Shown: in pieces, positions 44,890 through 53,934 of the stretch
How positions within the stretch are numbered: position 1 is the stretch's first letter
Layout of the letters: each line of letters begins with the position of its first letter
NCBI RefSeq assembly: GCF_010731735.1
Contig: NZ_AP022588.1
Coordinates: 2,356,001-2,420,000, forward strand
Direction: 5' to 3'
Length of the DNA: 64,000 nucleotides
Source: Mycolicibacterium sediminis
GTDB taxonomy: Bacteria; Actinomycetota; Actinomycetes; Mycobacteriales; Mycobacteriaceae
Translations under genes and position numbers: made by a program
The notes under the pieces: model-generated
Told to the model about the DNA's origin: nothing
Database searches by the model: none
The model's input: only the letters and a program-made list of their open reading frames with translations

Positions 44890-45087
44890 GTTCCACCGAA
44901 GACCGTAGGTCACCGAGAAATCGGTTGAAGGGTCCGGACTCGTCCGGGCGGCCCACGCAGGAGGACGAGGTAGACGTATTCATGCGCGCCCCGACCTGTC
45001 TGTGTCGGGGCGCTCTTTCGTTTCCAGGCTCCTCCGCCCCTCGAGGCCGCCGGTTGGTGGACGTCCACCAATCACGAGGAGGCAAGC
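44890..45087 (+). ncRNA. Ribosomal protein L10 leader (autoregulatory mRNA element)
   Basis: The roughly 200-base untranslated region ahead of rplJ is the place of the L10(L12)4-binding leader known across bacteria. The 5' half (about 44890-44975) contains paired GC blocks, for example GGTCCGGACTCGTCCGGGC, that can form the binding domain. A clear terminator hairpin with T-run follows at 44986-45023, so attenuation rather than only translational block is likely. L10 excess would favour termination. Boundaries are approximate. Confidence 0.75.
44986..45023 (+). terminator. Attenuator hairpin inside the rplJ leader
   Basis: GCGCCCCGAC (44986-44995) pairs perfectly with GTCGGGGCGC (45004-45013) around an 8-base loop, followed by TCTTTCGTTT. 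It sits 64 bases before the rplJ start, in the middle of a leader, so it must be read through in part. Confidence 0.85.
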
Positions 45088-45627
45088 ATGGCCAACGCTG
45101 ACAAGGCCACCGCGGTCGCCGACATCGCCGAGAAGTTCAAGGAGGCGACGGCCACCGTCGTCACCGAGTACCGCGGCCTGACGGTGTCCAATCTTGCCGA
45201 GCTGCGTAGGTCGCTGGGTAACTCCACGACCTACACCGTCGCCAAGAACACCTTGGTGAAGCGTGCGGCAACCGAGGCCGGAGTCGATGGCCTCGACGAG
45301 CTGTTCACCGGACCGACCGCGATCGCGTTCATCTCCGGCGAGCCGGTCGACGCCGCCAAGGCGATCAAGAAGTTCGCCAAGGATCACAAGGCCCTGGTCA
45401 TCAAGGGCGGCTACATGGACGGTCGCGCGCTGACCGTCTCCGAGGTCGAGCGCATCGCCGATCTCGAGTCGCGCGAGGTGCTGCTGTCCAAGCTGGCCGG
45501 CGCCATGAAGGCCAAGCAGTCGCAGGCCGCGGCGCTGTTCGTCGCGCCCGCGTCCCAGATCGCCCGTCTGGCCGCAGCTCTGCAAGAGAAGAAGGCCGGG
45601 TCGGAATCCTCCGCCCCCGCCGAGTAG
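45088..45627 (+). CDS. rplJ: 50S ribosomal protein L10
   Basis: Stalk-base ribosomal protein, 179 residues, ATG 45088 with a GAGGAGG ribosome-binding site. [19 protein letters not shown], the [13 protein letters not shown] segment and [19 protein letters not shown] are characteristic. The C-terminal helix that carries the L7/L12 dimers ends in a Ser/Ala-rich tail. It is co-transcribed with rplL 48 bases downstream. Confidence 0.97.
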   Translation: MANADKATAVADIAEKFKEATATVVTEYRGLTVSNLAELRRSLGNSTTYTVAKNTLVKRAATEAGVDGLDELFTGPTAIAFISGEPVDAAKAIKKFAKDHKALVIKGGYMDGRALTVSEVERIADLESREVLLSKLAGAMKAKQSQAAALFVAPASQIARLAAALQEKKAGSESSAPAE

Positions 45628-45675
45628 TTCCCCACACCATCACAAGCACCACACAAGTAAGGAAGGACCATTCAC

Positions 45676-46062
45676 ATGGCCAAGCTCAGCACCGATGATC
45701 TGCTCGACGCCTTCAAGGAAATGACCCTGCTCGAGCTCTCCGAGTTCGTGAAGCAGTTCGAGGAGACCTTCGACGTCACCGCGGCCGCCCCCGTGGCCGT
45801 CGCCGCCGCCGGCCCCGCCGGTGCGCCCGCCGAGGCCGCCGAGGAGCAGTCGGAGTTCGACGTCATCCTCGAGGGTGCCGGCGAGAAGAAGATCGGCGTC
45901 ATCAAGGTCGTCCGCGAGATCGTGTCCGGCCTGGGCCTCAAGGAGGCCAAGGACCTCGTCGACAGCGCCCCCAAGGCACTGCTCGAGAAGGTCAACAAGG
46001 ACGCCGCCGAGGACGCCAAGGCCAAGCTCGAGGCCGCCGGCGCATCGGTCACCGTCAAGTAG
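45676..46062 (+). CDS. rplL: 50S ribosomal protein L7/L12
   Basis: Multimeric stalk protein, 128 residues, ATG 45676 with AAGGAAGGA upstream. The N-terminal dimerisation domain ([21 protein letters not shown]), the Ala/Pro/Val hinge and the C-terminal factor-binding domain ([22 protein letters not shown], then KDLVDSAPK) are all standard. A hairpin 56 bases past the stop closes the operon. Confidence 0.98.
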   Translation: MAKLSTDDLLDAFKEMTLLELSEFVKQFEETFDVTAAAPVAVAAAGPAGAPAEAAEEQSEFDVILEGAGEKKIGVIKVVREIVSGLGLKEAKDLVDSAPKALLEKVNKDAAEDAKAKLEAAGASVTVK

Positions 46063-46117
46063 TTCCGCTTTGGTCGGCGCGAGCCGACCGAGCAGCACGT
46101 CGGCGAGAGCCGCAGCA

Positions 46118-46154
46118 CTGTGGGGTCGATCTGGCAAACGGATCGGCCCCACAG
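46118..46154 (+). terminator. Terminator after rplJL
   Basis: CTGTGGGGTCGATC (46118-46131) pairs with GATCGGCCCCACAG (46141-46154), with one G-T wobble. There is no T-run, as often in mycobacteria. In the tuberculosis layout two more genes follow rplL here; they are absent. Confidence 0.75.
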
Positions 46155-46195
46155 TCGCGTTCGGGGGGCCGGATGGGGATGGCGGCGGAAAAGTG

Positions 46196-46239
46196 CCCGC
46201 GACTTTGCCCGTAGGCTCCCGCGACTTTGCCCGTAGGCT
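46196..46239. repeat. Perfect 22-base tandem duplication ahead of mkl
   Basis: CCCGCGACTTTGCCCGTAGG plus CT occurs at 46196-46217 and again immediately at 46218-46239. The junction with following sequence makes TACAGT (46239-46244), a good -10 hexamer, about 58 bases before the mkl start. The duplication may double an upstream promoter element. Confidence 0.85.
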
Positions 46240-46302
46240 ACAGTGACTCAAGCCACAGGCAGGTGCCGTGTGGTGTAGGTATTTGGCGGAAGGGTCGCAC
46301 GC

Positions 46303-47397
46303 GTGGGCATCGGTATTCAGGTTGAGGGTCTCACCAAGTCCTTCGGGTCCCAGCGAATCTGGGAGGACGTCACCTTCGACATCCCCGCGGGCGAAGTGAG
46401 CGTTCTCCTGGGTCCGTCCGGTACCGGCAAGTCGGTGTTCCTGAAGTCCCTGATCGGCCTGCTGCGCCCCGAGCGCGGCAAGATCATCGTCGACGGCACC
46501 AACATCATCGAGTGCTCCGCCAAGGAGCTCTACGAGATCCGCACGCTGTTCGGCGTCATGTTCCAGGACGGCGCGCTCTTCGGCTCCATGAGCCTCTACG
46601 ACAACACCGCGTTCCCGCTTCGTGAGCACACGAAGAAGAAGGAATCCGAGATCCGTCAGATCGTGATGGAGAAGCTCGACCTGGTCGGTCTGACCGGTGA
46701 CGAGACGAAGTTCCCGGGCGAGATCTCCGGCGGTATGCGCAAGCGCGCCGGGCTGGCCCGCTCGCTGGTGCTGGACCCGCAGATCATCCTCTGCGACGAG
46801 CCGGACTCCGGTCTGGACCCCGTGCGTACGGCGTACCTGTCGCAGCTGTTGATCGACATCAATGCCCAGATCGACTGCACCATCCTGATCGTCACGCACA
46901 ACATCAACATCGCCCGCACCGTGCCCGACAACATGGGCATGCTGTTCCGCAAGCACCTGGTGATGTTCGGTCCCCGCGAGGTGCTCCTGACCTCCGACGA
47001 GCCCGTCGTGCGCCAATTCCTCAACGGTCGCCGTCTCGGCCCCATCGGCATGTCCGAGGAGAAGGACGAGTCCACGATGGCCGAGGAGCAGGCGCTCGCC
47101 GACGCCGGTCACCACGACGGTGGCGTCGAGGAGATCGAGGGCGTGCCGCCGCAGATCCAGGCCACCCCCGGCATGCCGGAGCGTCAGGCCGTCGGCCGCC
47201 GTCAGTCTCGCGTGCGCGACATCCTGCACACCCTGCCGCCCGCGGCGCAGGAAGCCATCCGCGCCGACCTCGACGGGACCAACCAGCATCCGTCGAACGG
47301 GTCCAACGGGTCGAATGGGTCGAACGACACCACCACCCGTCACCGCCAGGAGGACGAGGCTCCCACCGCGGCGATCCCGGTCCAGCGCGAGGCCTGA
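46303..47397 (+). CDS. mkl: Mce-transporter ATPase Mkl (MceG)
   Basis: ABC ATPase that powers the Mce lipid importers (cholesterol, fatty acids) in mycobacteria, 364 residues, GTG 46303. Walker A is GPSGTGKS (37-44), the signature is ISGGMRKRAG and Walker B is IILCDEPDSGLDP, with the switch His in VTHNINIA. The last 120 residues form a C-terminal extension seen in MceG, ending in a repetitive GSN tract (NGSNGSNGSND) and an acidic tail. It is unlinked to mce operons, as usual. It is followed 12 bases later by a methyltransferase. Confidence 0.95.
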   Translation: MGIGIQVEGLTKSFGSQRIWEDVTFDIPAGEVSVLLGPSGTGKSVFLKSLIGLLRPERGKIIVDGTNIIECSAKELYEIRTLFGVMFQDGALFGSMSLYDNTAFPLREHTKKKESEIRQIVMEKLDLVGLTGDETKFPGEISGGMRKRAGLARSLVLDPQIILCDEPDSGLDPVRTAYLSQLLIDINAQIDCTILIVTHNINIARTVPDNMGMLFRKHLVMFGPREVLLTSDEPVVRQFLNGRRLGPIGMSEEKDESTMAEEQALADAGHHDGGVEEIEGVPPQIQATPGMPERQAVGRRQSRVRDILHTLPPAAQEAIRADLDGTNQHPSNGSNGSNGSNDTTTRHRQEDEAPTAAIPVQREA

Positions 47398-47408
47398 CCG
47401 CCCCGCAC

Positions 47409-48167
47409 ATGGCCGACGCCGATCCATCGGCGGCGCTGACGCGCGTGCGCGCGCTGCTGGTGCCTCCCGCCACGCTCGTCGACGGATACCTCGACGTGAT
47501 GGGCGAGGAACGGGTGCCACCGTCGACGGCGCAGCGGGTGATGAACTCGACGCTGCTGCCACTCATCTACGAGCGCCTCTGGCGTCCCGTGCTGTTCTTC
47601 GGCTTCACCGCGCGCAACACGGCCGACGAGGACCGGCTCAAGCGCCGCCTGCTCGCGCTGTCGCCCGGTGACGCCGTGCTCGACGTCGCGTGCGGCCCCG
47701 GCAACACCACCCGCAGCCTGGTCGGCGACGTCGGCGCCGACGGCCTGGTGGTCGGCATGGACAGCTCCGCCACGATGCTCGCCCAGGCGGTCCGGGACAC
47801 GCCGCCCGGGACGCCGCTGGGCTACGTCCGGGGCGACGGGGCTCGACTTCCGTTCGCCGACAACAGCTTCGACGCGGTCAGCTGCTACGGCGCGCTCTAT
47901 CTGATGGACGACCCGTTCGGGTCGCTGCGCGAGATGCTGCGCGTGCTCAAGCCAGGCGGACGGATCGCGGTGCTGACGACGTGTGCGCGCGGACCGGCGC
48001 CGGTGCGACGACTGGAGGTCGCGGCGTCGAGGCTGGCGCCGTTGCGACTGTTCGACGTCGACGAGGTCAGTGACGTGATGCGGGCAGCGGGCCTCGTGGA
48101 CGTCACGTGCCGGGTGACCGCCGCGTCGCAGACGGTCAGCGGCCGCCGCCCCGGTGCAGCGATCTGA
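47409..48167 (+). CDS. Class I SAM-dependent methyltransferase
   Basis: A 252-residue Methyltransf_11-type enzyme, ATG 47409. About 70 N-terminal residues precede SAM motif I (VLDVACGPGNTTRSL), then VVGMDSSATML, GDGARLPFADNSFDAVSCYGALYLM and LREMLRVLKPGGRIAVL. The ending is short. It could act on a quinone, lipid or small molecule; the sequence does not tell. Close spacing suggests co-transcription with mkl. Confidence 0.88.
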   Translation: MADADPSAALTRVRALLVPPATLVDGYLDVMGEERVPPSTAQRVMNSTLLPLIYERLWRPVLFFGFTARNTADEDRLKRRLLALSPGDAVLDVACGPGNTTRSLVGDVGADGLVVGMDSSATMLAQAVRDTPPGTPLGYVRGDGARLPFADNSFDAVSCYGALYLMDDPFGSLREMLRVLKPGGRIAVLTTCARGPAPVRRLEVAASRLAPLRLFDVDEVSDVMRAAGLVDVTCRVTAASQTVSGRRPGAAI

Positions 48168-48234
48168 TGTCCGATTCCTTACGTTCGCGACAATTTCCGG
48201 CCGACCGAGGTGTTCGGCCGGTTAGGGTCCGGCG

Positions 48235-50325
48235 GTGACCTCGACGAGACTCGTCCGCGGGCTGTGGATTGCACTGGCGGGCTCGTGCATCGCACTCGGC
48301 GCCGGCAGCGGCGTTGCCGCCGCCGACACCGACGAAGGAGCGCAACCGTCGTCCGCCCAGTCGGCTCAGTCCGGTCTGTCGGGACAGTCGGCCCCGTCGA
48401 CCCAGGATTCGCAGCCGGCGTCGACCGGTCCGTCGACCGGTCCGTCGACGGGGACGGCAGGCGCCGCGGGCAGCTCGGGTCCGAGTAATCCCGCCACGCG
48501 CATCGGCAGCCCGGCGACCACCACGAGTGCCACCCGGGTCACGATTCGACGCGGTGCGACCTCTGCAACCGACGGACCGTCGAGCGGACTGTCGACGGCC
48601 GGGTCGACCGCCGGCTTCGCGTCGCCCGGCCAGAGTTCCACGACCGTTCCGGCTCGGCAGCCGTCGCTCGCCGTGGCGGGTTCGGGCCTCGTGTCGGAGC
48701 CCATCGGCCGCGCCGAGCCCTCGGCAGCCGAGAACGACGGGCCGTCGGCGCCAACTCCGGTCGTGCAGACCGTTGCCTCGACCACCCGTGACTCGTCGGC
48801 CTCCGGCCAGTCCGCGCGCCCAACCCCCGGACCGGTGGCGACGGTGGTGACCAGCTTGCTGTCTGCCTTCGGACTGGCAGCGCCGGAGCCACCCGCACCG
48901 ACGCCCGTCGTCGGCGTGCCGGCGCAGGCGATGCCGGGCACGTCGTCGGTCGGCATCGTCAGTGGCGTCAAGGTCGGCAGCTCGAGCCTCGACGTCCCGG
49001 TCGGTGCGTCCACCTACTCCGCCGCGGCCGACTGGTACTTCCCGACCCAGCCCGACGGCACCGTCCGCGCGCAGGGCGTGATGCTTCTGCAGCACGGCTT
49101 CCTGGGGTCGAAGTCCTGGTATTCGGCCCTTGCCCAGGATCTGGCGCAGCAGACGAACAGCATCGTGGTGGTGCCGAACATCCCGTCGTTCCCGTTCTTC
49201 ACGTGCGAGGGATGCACGCTGAGCGCCGTCCCGATGCAGCGAGGCGTCGCCGCGCTCTTCGCGGATCCGAATCGGGTGGCGCTGACCCAGAGCGCCGCGG
49301 CCGCAGGCTACGAGGGCGTGCTGCCCGAGAAGTTCGTCCTGACCGGGCACTCCGCGGGCGGCGGGCTGGCGGCCGCTGCGGGCGGCTTCTACACCGCTGC
49401 GGTCTCGTCGGCGGACGACGATCTGCTGGGCGTGATCATGTACGACGGCGTCTCGTCGAACGGCACGTTCGCGACCGCGTTGGCCAACCTGGACGCGCGC
49501 GGCACACCCGTCTACCAGATCGCGGCTCCGCCACAGTCGTGGAATGCCAACGGGCGGACCAGCACCGACCTGGTGGCGCTGCGGCCGGATCAGTTCGTCG
49601 GCGTCGTGCTCGCGAACGGCTCGCACGTCGACTCCCTGATCGGCGGTGTGCCGATCATCGACTTCTTCAGCCAGCTCTTCATCAAGCCGTCGCCCCCGGG
49701 GAACACGCAGGCCGTCTACACGCTGGCGAACGGCTGGATCAACGACCTCTACGCGGGCAACGGCCCCACCGATCCGCAGTACGGCATCTACGGCGCGCCC
49801 GATCAGTACCTCGTCCTCGGTCAGACCGCCGCCGTGGTCCTCGCCCCGCCGCCGATCGTCGACGTGGACCGTTATCTCGGCACCTGGTATGAGGTGGGCA
49901 GCATCAAGCAGTTCTTCTCCCTGGGTCTGGTCAACACCACGGCCGTCTACGGCCTCAACCCGGACGGGTCGATCAGCGTCGAGAACTCCGGGAACTACTT
50001 CGTCGACGGCGGTCCGCAGTCGCGGATCGTCGGCGCCGCGCTCCCCGTCGACGCCACCAACAACGCGCTGAACGTCGCATTCTTCGGGCCGGCCTCGGCC
50101 ACTCCGCCGGGCAACTACTCGATCGTCGACCTCGCACCCGACTACAGCTGGGCCATCGTGACCGATCCCGGGCGCTCCACCGGCTTTCTGCTCACCCGCA
50201 CCCCGACGATCAGCGATGCGCTCTACCAGGAACTGCTGAACAGGGCGTCGGTCAAGGGCATCGACACCGCACGGCTCACCCGCACGCCCCAGCCCGCGGC
50301 CGCACGGACGCCGATCTCCTTCTGA
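48235..50325 (+). CDS. Secreted alpha/beta hydrolase fused to a lipocalin (Blc-like) domain
   Basis: A 696-residue exported protein from GTG 48235. Residues 1-30 are a signal peptide (ending VAAADT). Residues 31-230 are a Ser/Thr/Pro/Gly-rich linker. Residues about 255-510 are an alpha/beta hydrolase: LLQHGF, nucleophile elbow GHSAGG with Ser373, acid near Asp404, His464 in NGSHVD. Residues 541-690 are a bacterial lipocalin: VDVDRYLGTWYEV with the GTWYE motif at 549-553, VYGLNPDGSISVENSGNYF, YSIVDLAPDYSWAIV and GFLLTRTPTIS. A paralog lacking the lipocalin is at 54521-56455. Lipocalins bind hydrophobic ligands, so it may bind and hydrolyse a lipid at the cell surface (inference). Confidence 0.88.
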   Translation: MTSTRLVRGLWIALAGSCIALGAGSGVAAADTDEGAQPSSAQSAQSGLSGQSAPSTQDSQPASTGPSTGPSTGTAGAAGSSGPSNPATRIGSPATTTSATRVTIRRGATSATDGPSSGLSTAGSTAGFASPGQSSTTVPARQPSLAVAGSGLVSEPIGRAEPSAAENDGPSAPTPVVQTVASTTRDSSASGQSARPTPGPVATVVTSLLSAFGLAAPEPPAPTPVVGVPAQAMPGTSSVGIVSGVKVGSSSLDVPVGASTYSAAADWYFPTQPDGTVRAQGVMLLQHGFLGSKSWYSALAQDLAQQTNSIVVVPNIPSFPFFTCEGCTLSAVPMQRGVAALFADPNRVALTQSAAAAGYEGVLPEKFVLTGHSAGGGLAAAAGGFYTAAVSSADDDLLGVIMYDGVSSNGTFATALANLDARGTPVYQIAAPPQSWNANGRTSTDLVALRPDQFVGVVLANGSHVDSLIGGVPIIDFFSQLFIKPSPPGNTQAVYTLANGWINDLYAGNGPTDPQYGIYGAPDQYLVLGQTAAVVLAPPPIVDVDRYLGTWYEVGSIKQFFSLGLVNTTAVYGLNPDGSISVENSGNYFVDGGPQSRIVGAALPVDATNNALNVAFFGPASATPPGNYSIVDLAPDYSWAIVTDPGRSTGFLLTRTPTISDALYQELLNRASVKGIDTARLTRTPQPAAARTPISF

Positions 50326-50329
50326 CGCG

Positions 50330-53300
50330 TCAGATCCGGCCGGTGTCCACCCCGAGTTCGAGCAGGCGCGCCCGGTAGCGGTCGACGCTGCGCAGCTTCA
50401 CGTCCTCGTAGCCGCGGACCAGGTCGGCGGCCTCGGCGATCGCGACGGCTCGGTCGTAGGTCGCCGCGCTCAGACCGCCCGTCGTCTCCTCGATCAGCGA
50501 ACGGTAGTGCGCCAGCAGCGTCCGCTCCAGGCGCCGCATCCGCGTGTGACCGAACGGGTCCAGGGCCGTGCCGCGCAGCCGCCTGCCGTGCTTCAGGAGT
50601 CGCAGGGCCACGTGCGACTTCGGGCCGAAGCCCACCTTGCGGTCGCGGCCGAGCGCCTTGAGGGTCGGAGGGTGCAGCCGGTAGGTGAGGTCGGTCCCGC
50701 CGGGCACCTCGGCACGCACGGTGTCGAGGAAGGCGGGGTCGGTCAGCAGTCGGGCGACCTCGTACTCGTCCTTATAGGCGGTCAATTTGAACAGCCCGCG
50801 TGCCACGGCCTCGCCGTAGGCGGTGTCCTCGCCGACGAGCCGTTCGGCGGCCCAGGCGGACTCGACGGTCGCGACGTACTCCGCGGCGATCCGCGGACCC
50901 TGGTAGGCGATGAGTTCCGCCGCGCGTCGCCGCACCAGGTCGGCGGTCTCGCCGGTGAGCGTTGAGGCGCGCAGAAGCGGATGGTCGGGGTCGAGCATGG
51001 CGGGCCTGGCGACGGGCGGCGTGACCGCCGCGGCGAACGCGGTCGGATGGGCGACCGCGACGCGGCCCCACTCGAACGCGGCCTGATTCGCCGTGACCGC
51101 GGCACCGTTGAACGCGATGGCGTCCAGGACGTGCTGCCGCGGGATCGGCAGGGCACCGGCCTGATACGCCGCGCCGACGAGCAGGAAGTTGGCCACCATG
51201 GTGTTGCCGAACAGCGTCTGAGCCGCCGCGAGCGCGTCCATGGTGACGACGTTCCTCGACGACGCCGCGAGCCGGTCCAGCAGCCGGCCGGCGTCGGGAT
51301 GGGTGACCGATGGGTCGTACACCATCTCGCCGGTCGGGGTGCGGCTGGTCGAGGCGATGGTCGTGGTGCGGTCGGCGCCCGCGACCGCAGCGTTCTTCGC
51401 GTCGGCGGCGGTCAGCAGGTCGAACGCCAGAACGCAGTCGGCGGCGACGGCGCCGATCCGGTTGGAGGTCGGCGTTTGTGTCCGGCTGATCCGCAGGTGC
51501 GACGTGACCGGTCCGGCCTTCTGGCTCAGCCCCGTCTGGTCCAGACCCTGCACGTGCAGACCGGCCCGCAGCGCCGCCGTGCCCAGCACTTGGTTCACCG
51601 TCACGATGCCGGTGCCGCCGATTCCGGCGAGGAAGACGTTGAACGACCCCCCGACCGTCGGCAGTTCGGGTTCGGCGACGGCGGGCGGTGACGGCGTCTT
51701 CGTCGTCGAGGCGACGGGATCTTCAGGGATCTCGACGGTGACGAACGACGGGCACTCTCCGTCGAGGCAGCTGTAGTCGGTGTTGCAGCCGGTCTGGTCG
51801 ATGCGGGTCTTGCGGCCGAACTCCGTGTCGACCGGCTGCACCGACAGGCAGTTCGACTTCACGCCGCAGTCACCGCATCCCTCGCAGACGGCTTCGTTGA
51901 TGACGACGCGCGTGCGGCGCACCGGCAGCTCGCCGCGCTTGCGCTTGCGTCGGGCGTCCGCGGCGCAGTGCTGGTCGTAGATGAGCACGGTGACGCCCGG
52001 GACGTCCCGCAGCAGGCGTTGCGCCTCGTCGAGCCGGTCGCGGTGCCAGACAGCCGTTCCCGCGGCGAGCCGGGCACCGGTGTGGCGTTCCGGTTCGTCG
52101 GCGCAGACGATGATCCGCGCGACGCCCTCCGCGGCGAGCTTGTGGGTGAGTGCGGGGACCGACAGCCCGCCCTGGGCGTCCTGGGCGCCCGTCATCGCCA
52201 CGGCGCCGTTGAACAGCAGCTTGTAGGTGATGTTCACCCCCGCCGCGATGCATGCCTGGAGGGCGAGCTGCCCGGAGTGGAAGTAGGTGCCGTCGCCGAC
52301 GTTCTGGAAGACGTGCGAGACGTCGGTGAAGGGAGCCTGCCCGATCCACTGGGCGCCCTCGCCACCCATCTGGGTCAGTCCGGTGACCTGGGAGTCGGTG
52401 CGGCCCGACATCGTCACGAGAGTGTGGCATCCGATGCCTCCTCCGGCCAGCGATCCGGCGGGCACGGCCGTCGACCGGTTGTGCGGGCAGCCGGAGCAGA
52501 AGTACGGCGTCCGCGTTGTCGGCAGGACCTCGAGCGGTATCGGCCCGCGGGCGGGGGAGGCCAGCTCGACCCGGCCGCGCAGGGTCCGGCGCAGCGGCGC
52601 GAGCAGCCGGGCCGCGGTCAGCTCGCCGTCTGCCGGGATCAGCGGCCGCCCGTCGTGGTCGCGCTTGCCCAGGACGTCCGGGGTCGACGCCGTGCCGTAC
52701 AGGGCGTCCCTGACCTGTGATTCGACGAACGCGGTCTTGTCCTCCACCACGAGAACGGTCTCGACGCCGCGCGCGAGGTCGCGAACCCTGTTCTCGCCCA
52801 GGGGAAAGGGCATGCCGACGCGCAGGATGCGGATACCGGCCCGGTGCAGTGCCGCCTCGTCGAGTCCGAGGTCGGAGAGCGCGCCGCGCACCGCGTCGTA
52901 GGCGGGGCCGACGGCGACGATCCCGAGCCAGGCGTCGGGGGTGTCCACCTCGATGCGGTCGAGGTCGTTGGCGTCGGTGAACGCCCGCACCATGTCCCAT
53001 CGCGGACCGTAGAGGTCGGCTTCGGCCAGCAGGCTGTCGGGCGGCGCGCCCATCAGGCGCTGCCGGTACGTCCAGGGCGTGCCCTGCCAGTCGATCCGGG
53101 GCACGGTGATCGACAGGCCCCGGACGTCGGCGTCGAACGTCCAGAGGCCGTCCGCGACGTCGGCCACCAGTTTCATCGCGACGGTGCAGCCGGAGGCCCG
53201 CGACAGCGCGACGGCGTGCAGACCGAACGCGACGATCTCCTCGGCGTTGCGCGGGGACACGATGGGCATGTTCAGAGCCGCCAACGAGCGTTCGCTGGCC

Positions 53301-53797
53301 GCGGGCACCGTGGAGGACTTCGCGGCGGGGTCGTCACCGACGATCGCCAGGACACCGCCCTTCGGGTGGGTGCCGTAGGTCGACATGTGCCGCATGACGT
53401 CGCCCGCACGGTCCAGCCCGGGGCCCTTGCCGTACCAGACGCCGACGACGCCGTCGTGCGTCCGGGAGCCCGACGGTAGTTCGAGCTGGCTGCCCCAGAC
53501 CGACGTCGCGGCGAGTTCCTCGTTGAGGCCGGGGACCAGCCGCACGTCGTGCTCGGAGCGCAGCCACGGGACGCCGGCGAGCAGGGTGTCGAGGCCGGCG
53601 AGCGGGCTGCCCTGGTAGCCGGACACGAACGTCGCCGACCGGATGCCCTGCCTGCGGTCGCGGTCGTGCTGCTCGACGAGCAGTCGCGCGATCGCCTGGA
53701 CGCCGGTCAGCAGGACGGGGCCGGAATCGACCCGGTACCGGTCGTCGGGATGGGCGGGCGCGGCCGGCGCCATCCGGGTGTCGTCGACGGTGCTCAC
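50330..53797 (-). CDS. Indolepyruvate ferredoxin oxidoreductase family, fused IorA-IorB type
   Basis: A 1155-residue TPP-dependent 2-oxoacid oxidoreductase in one chain. The N-terminal part (GYQGSPLAGLD, LNEELAA, MRHMSTYGTHPKGG) and the TPP-binding part (YFCSGCPHNRST, GIGCHTL, QNVGDGTYFHSG) form the alpha subunit. A cysteine cluster follows (CEGCGDCGVKSNC and CNTDYSCLDGEC), then the gamma/beta part (FLAGIGGTGIVTVNQVL). Such enzymes oxidise branched-chain or aryl pyruvates from amino-acid breakdown. It is divergent from an Lrp/AsnC regulator, its probable controller. Confidence 0.93.
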   Translation of the reverse strand: MSTVDDTRMAPAAPAHPDDRYRVDSGPVLLTGVQAIARLLVEQHDRDRRQGIRSATFVSGYQGSPLAGLDTLLAGVPWLRSEHDVRLVPGLNEELAATSVWGSQLELPSGSRTHDGVVGVWYGKGPGLDRAGDVMRHMSTYGTHPKGGVLAIVGDDPAAKSSTVPAASERSLAALNMPIVSPRNAEEIVAFGLHAVALSRASGCTVAMKLVADVADGLWTFDADVRGLSITVPRIDWQGTPWTYRQRLMGAPPDSLLAEADLYGPRWDMVRAFTDANDLDRIEVDTPDAWLGIVAVGPAYDAVRGALSDLGLDEAALHRAGIRILRVGMPFPLGENRVRDLARGVETVLVVEDKTAFVESQVRDALYGTASTPDVLGKRDHDGRPLIPADGELTAARLLAPLRRTLRGRVELASPARGPIPLEVLPTTRTPYFCSGCPHNRSTAVPAGSLAGGGIGCHTLVTMSGRTDSQVTGLTQMGGEGAQWIGQAPFTDVSHVFQNVGDGTYFHSGQLALQACIAAGVNITYKLLFNGAVAMTGAQDAQGGLSVPALTHKLAAEGVARIIVCADEPERHTGARLAAGTAVWHRDRLDEAQRLLRDVPGVTVLIYDQHCAADARRKRKRGELPVRRTRVVINEAVCEGCGDCGVKSNCLSVQPVDTEFGRKTRIDQTGCNTDYSCLDGECPSFVTVEIPEDPVASTTKTPSPPAVAEPELPTVGGSFNVFLAGIGGTGIVTVNQVLGTAALRAGLHVQGLDQTGLSQKAGPVTSHLRISRTQTPTSNRIGAVAADCVLAFDLLTAADAKNAAVAGADRTTTIASTSRTPTGEMVYDPSVTHPDAGRLLDRLAASSRNVVTMDALAAAQTLFGNTMVANFLLVGAAYQAGALPIPRQHVLDAIAFNGAAVTANQAAFEWGRVAVAHPTAFAAAVTPPVARPAMLDPDHPLLRASTLTGETADLVRRRAAELIAYQGPRIAAEYVATVESAWAAERLVGEDTAYGEAVARGLFKLTAYKDEYEVARLLTDPAFLDTVRAEVPGGTDLTYRLHPPTLKALGRDRKVGFGPKSHVALRLLKHGRRLRGTALDPFGHTRMRRLERTLLAHYRSLIEETTGGLSAATYDRAVAIAEAADLVRGYEDVKLRSVDRYRARLLELGVDTGRI

Positions 53798-53912
53798 GTG
53801 TCCGGACCTCGCATCCTGCAGCGTGGAGCTGCATATCTCGATGCCTCAAGGGTCGGCCTGATGGCGAATGTGTTCAACTGCGGGACCGACAACTATGCAA
53901 TGTGGTCAGATG

Positions 53913-53926
53913 GTGATGTCCATCAC
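53913..53926. promoter_or_regulatory. Short perfect palindrome, candidate Lrp site
   Basis: GTGATG (53913-53918) and CATCAC (53921-53926) flank TC in the 137-base gap between the divergent oxidoreductase and lrp genes, eight bases before the lrp start codon. The site could serve autoregulation of lrp. Confidence 0.45.
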
Positions 53927-53934
53927 GTTACGAG

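Noticed and set aside
44982-45101. Short upstream frame in the rplJ leader, overlapping the rplJ start
   Set aside because: It begins with ATG behind a GAGG stretch, but it runs straight through the attenuator hairpin, has no leader-peptide codon bias and overlaps rplJ out of frame. The L10-leader explanation is enough.
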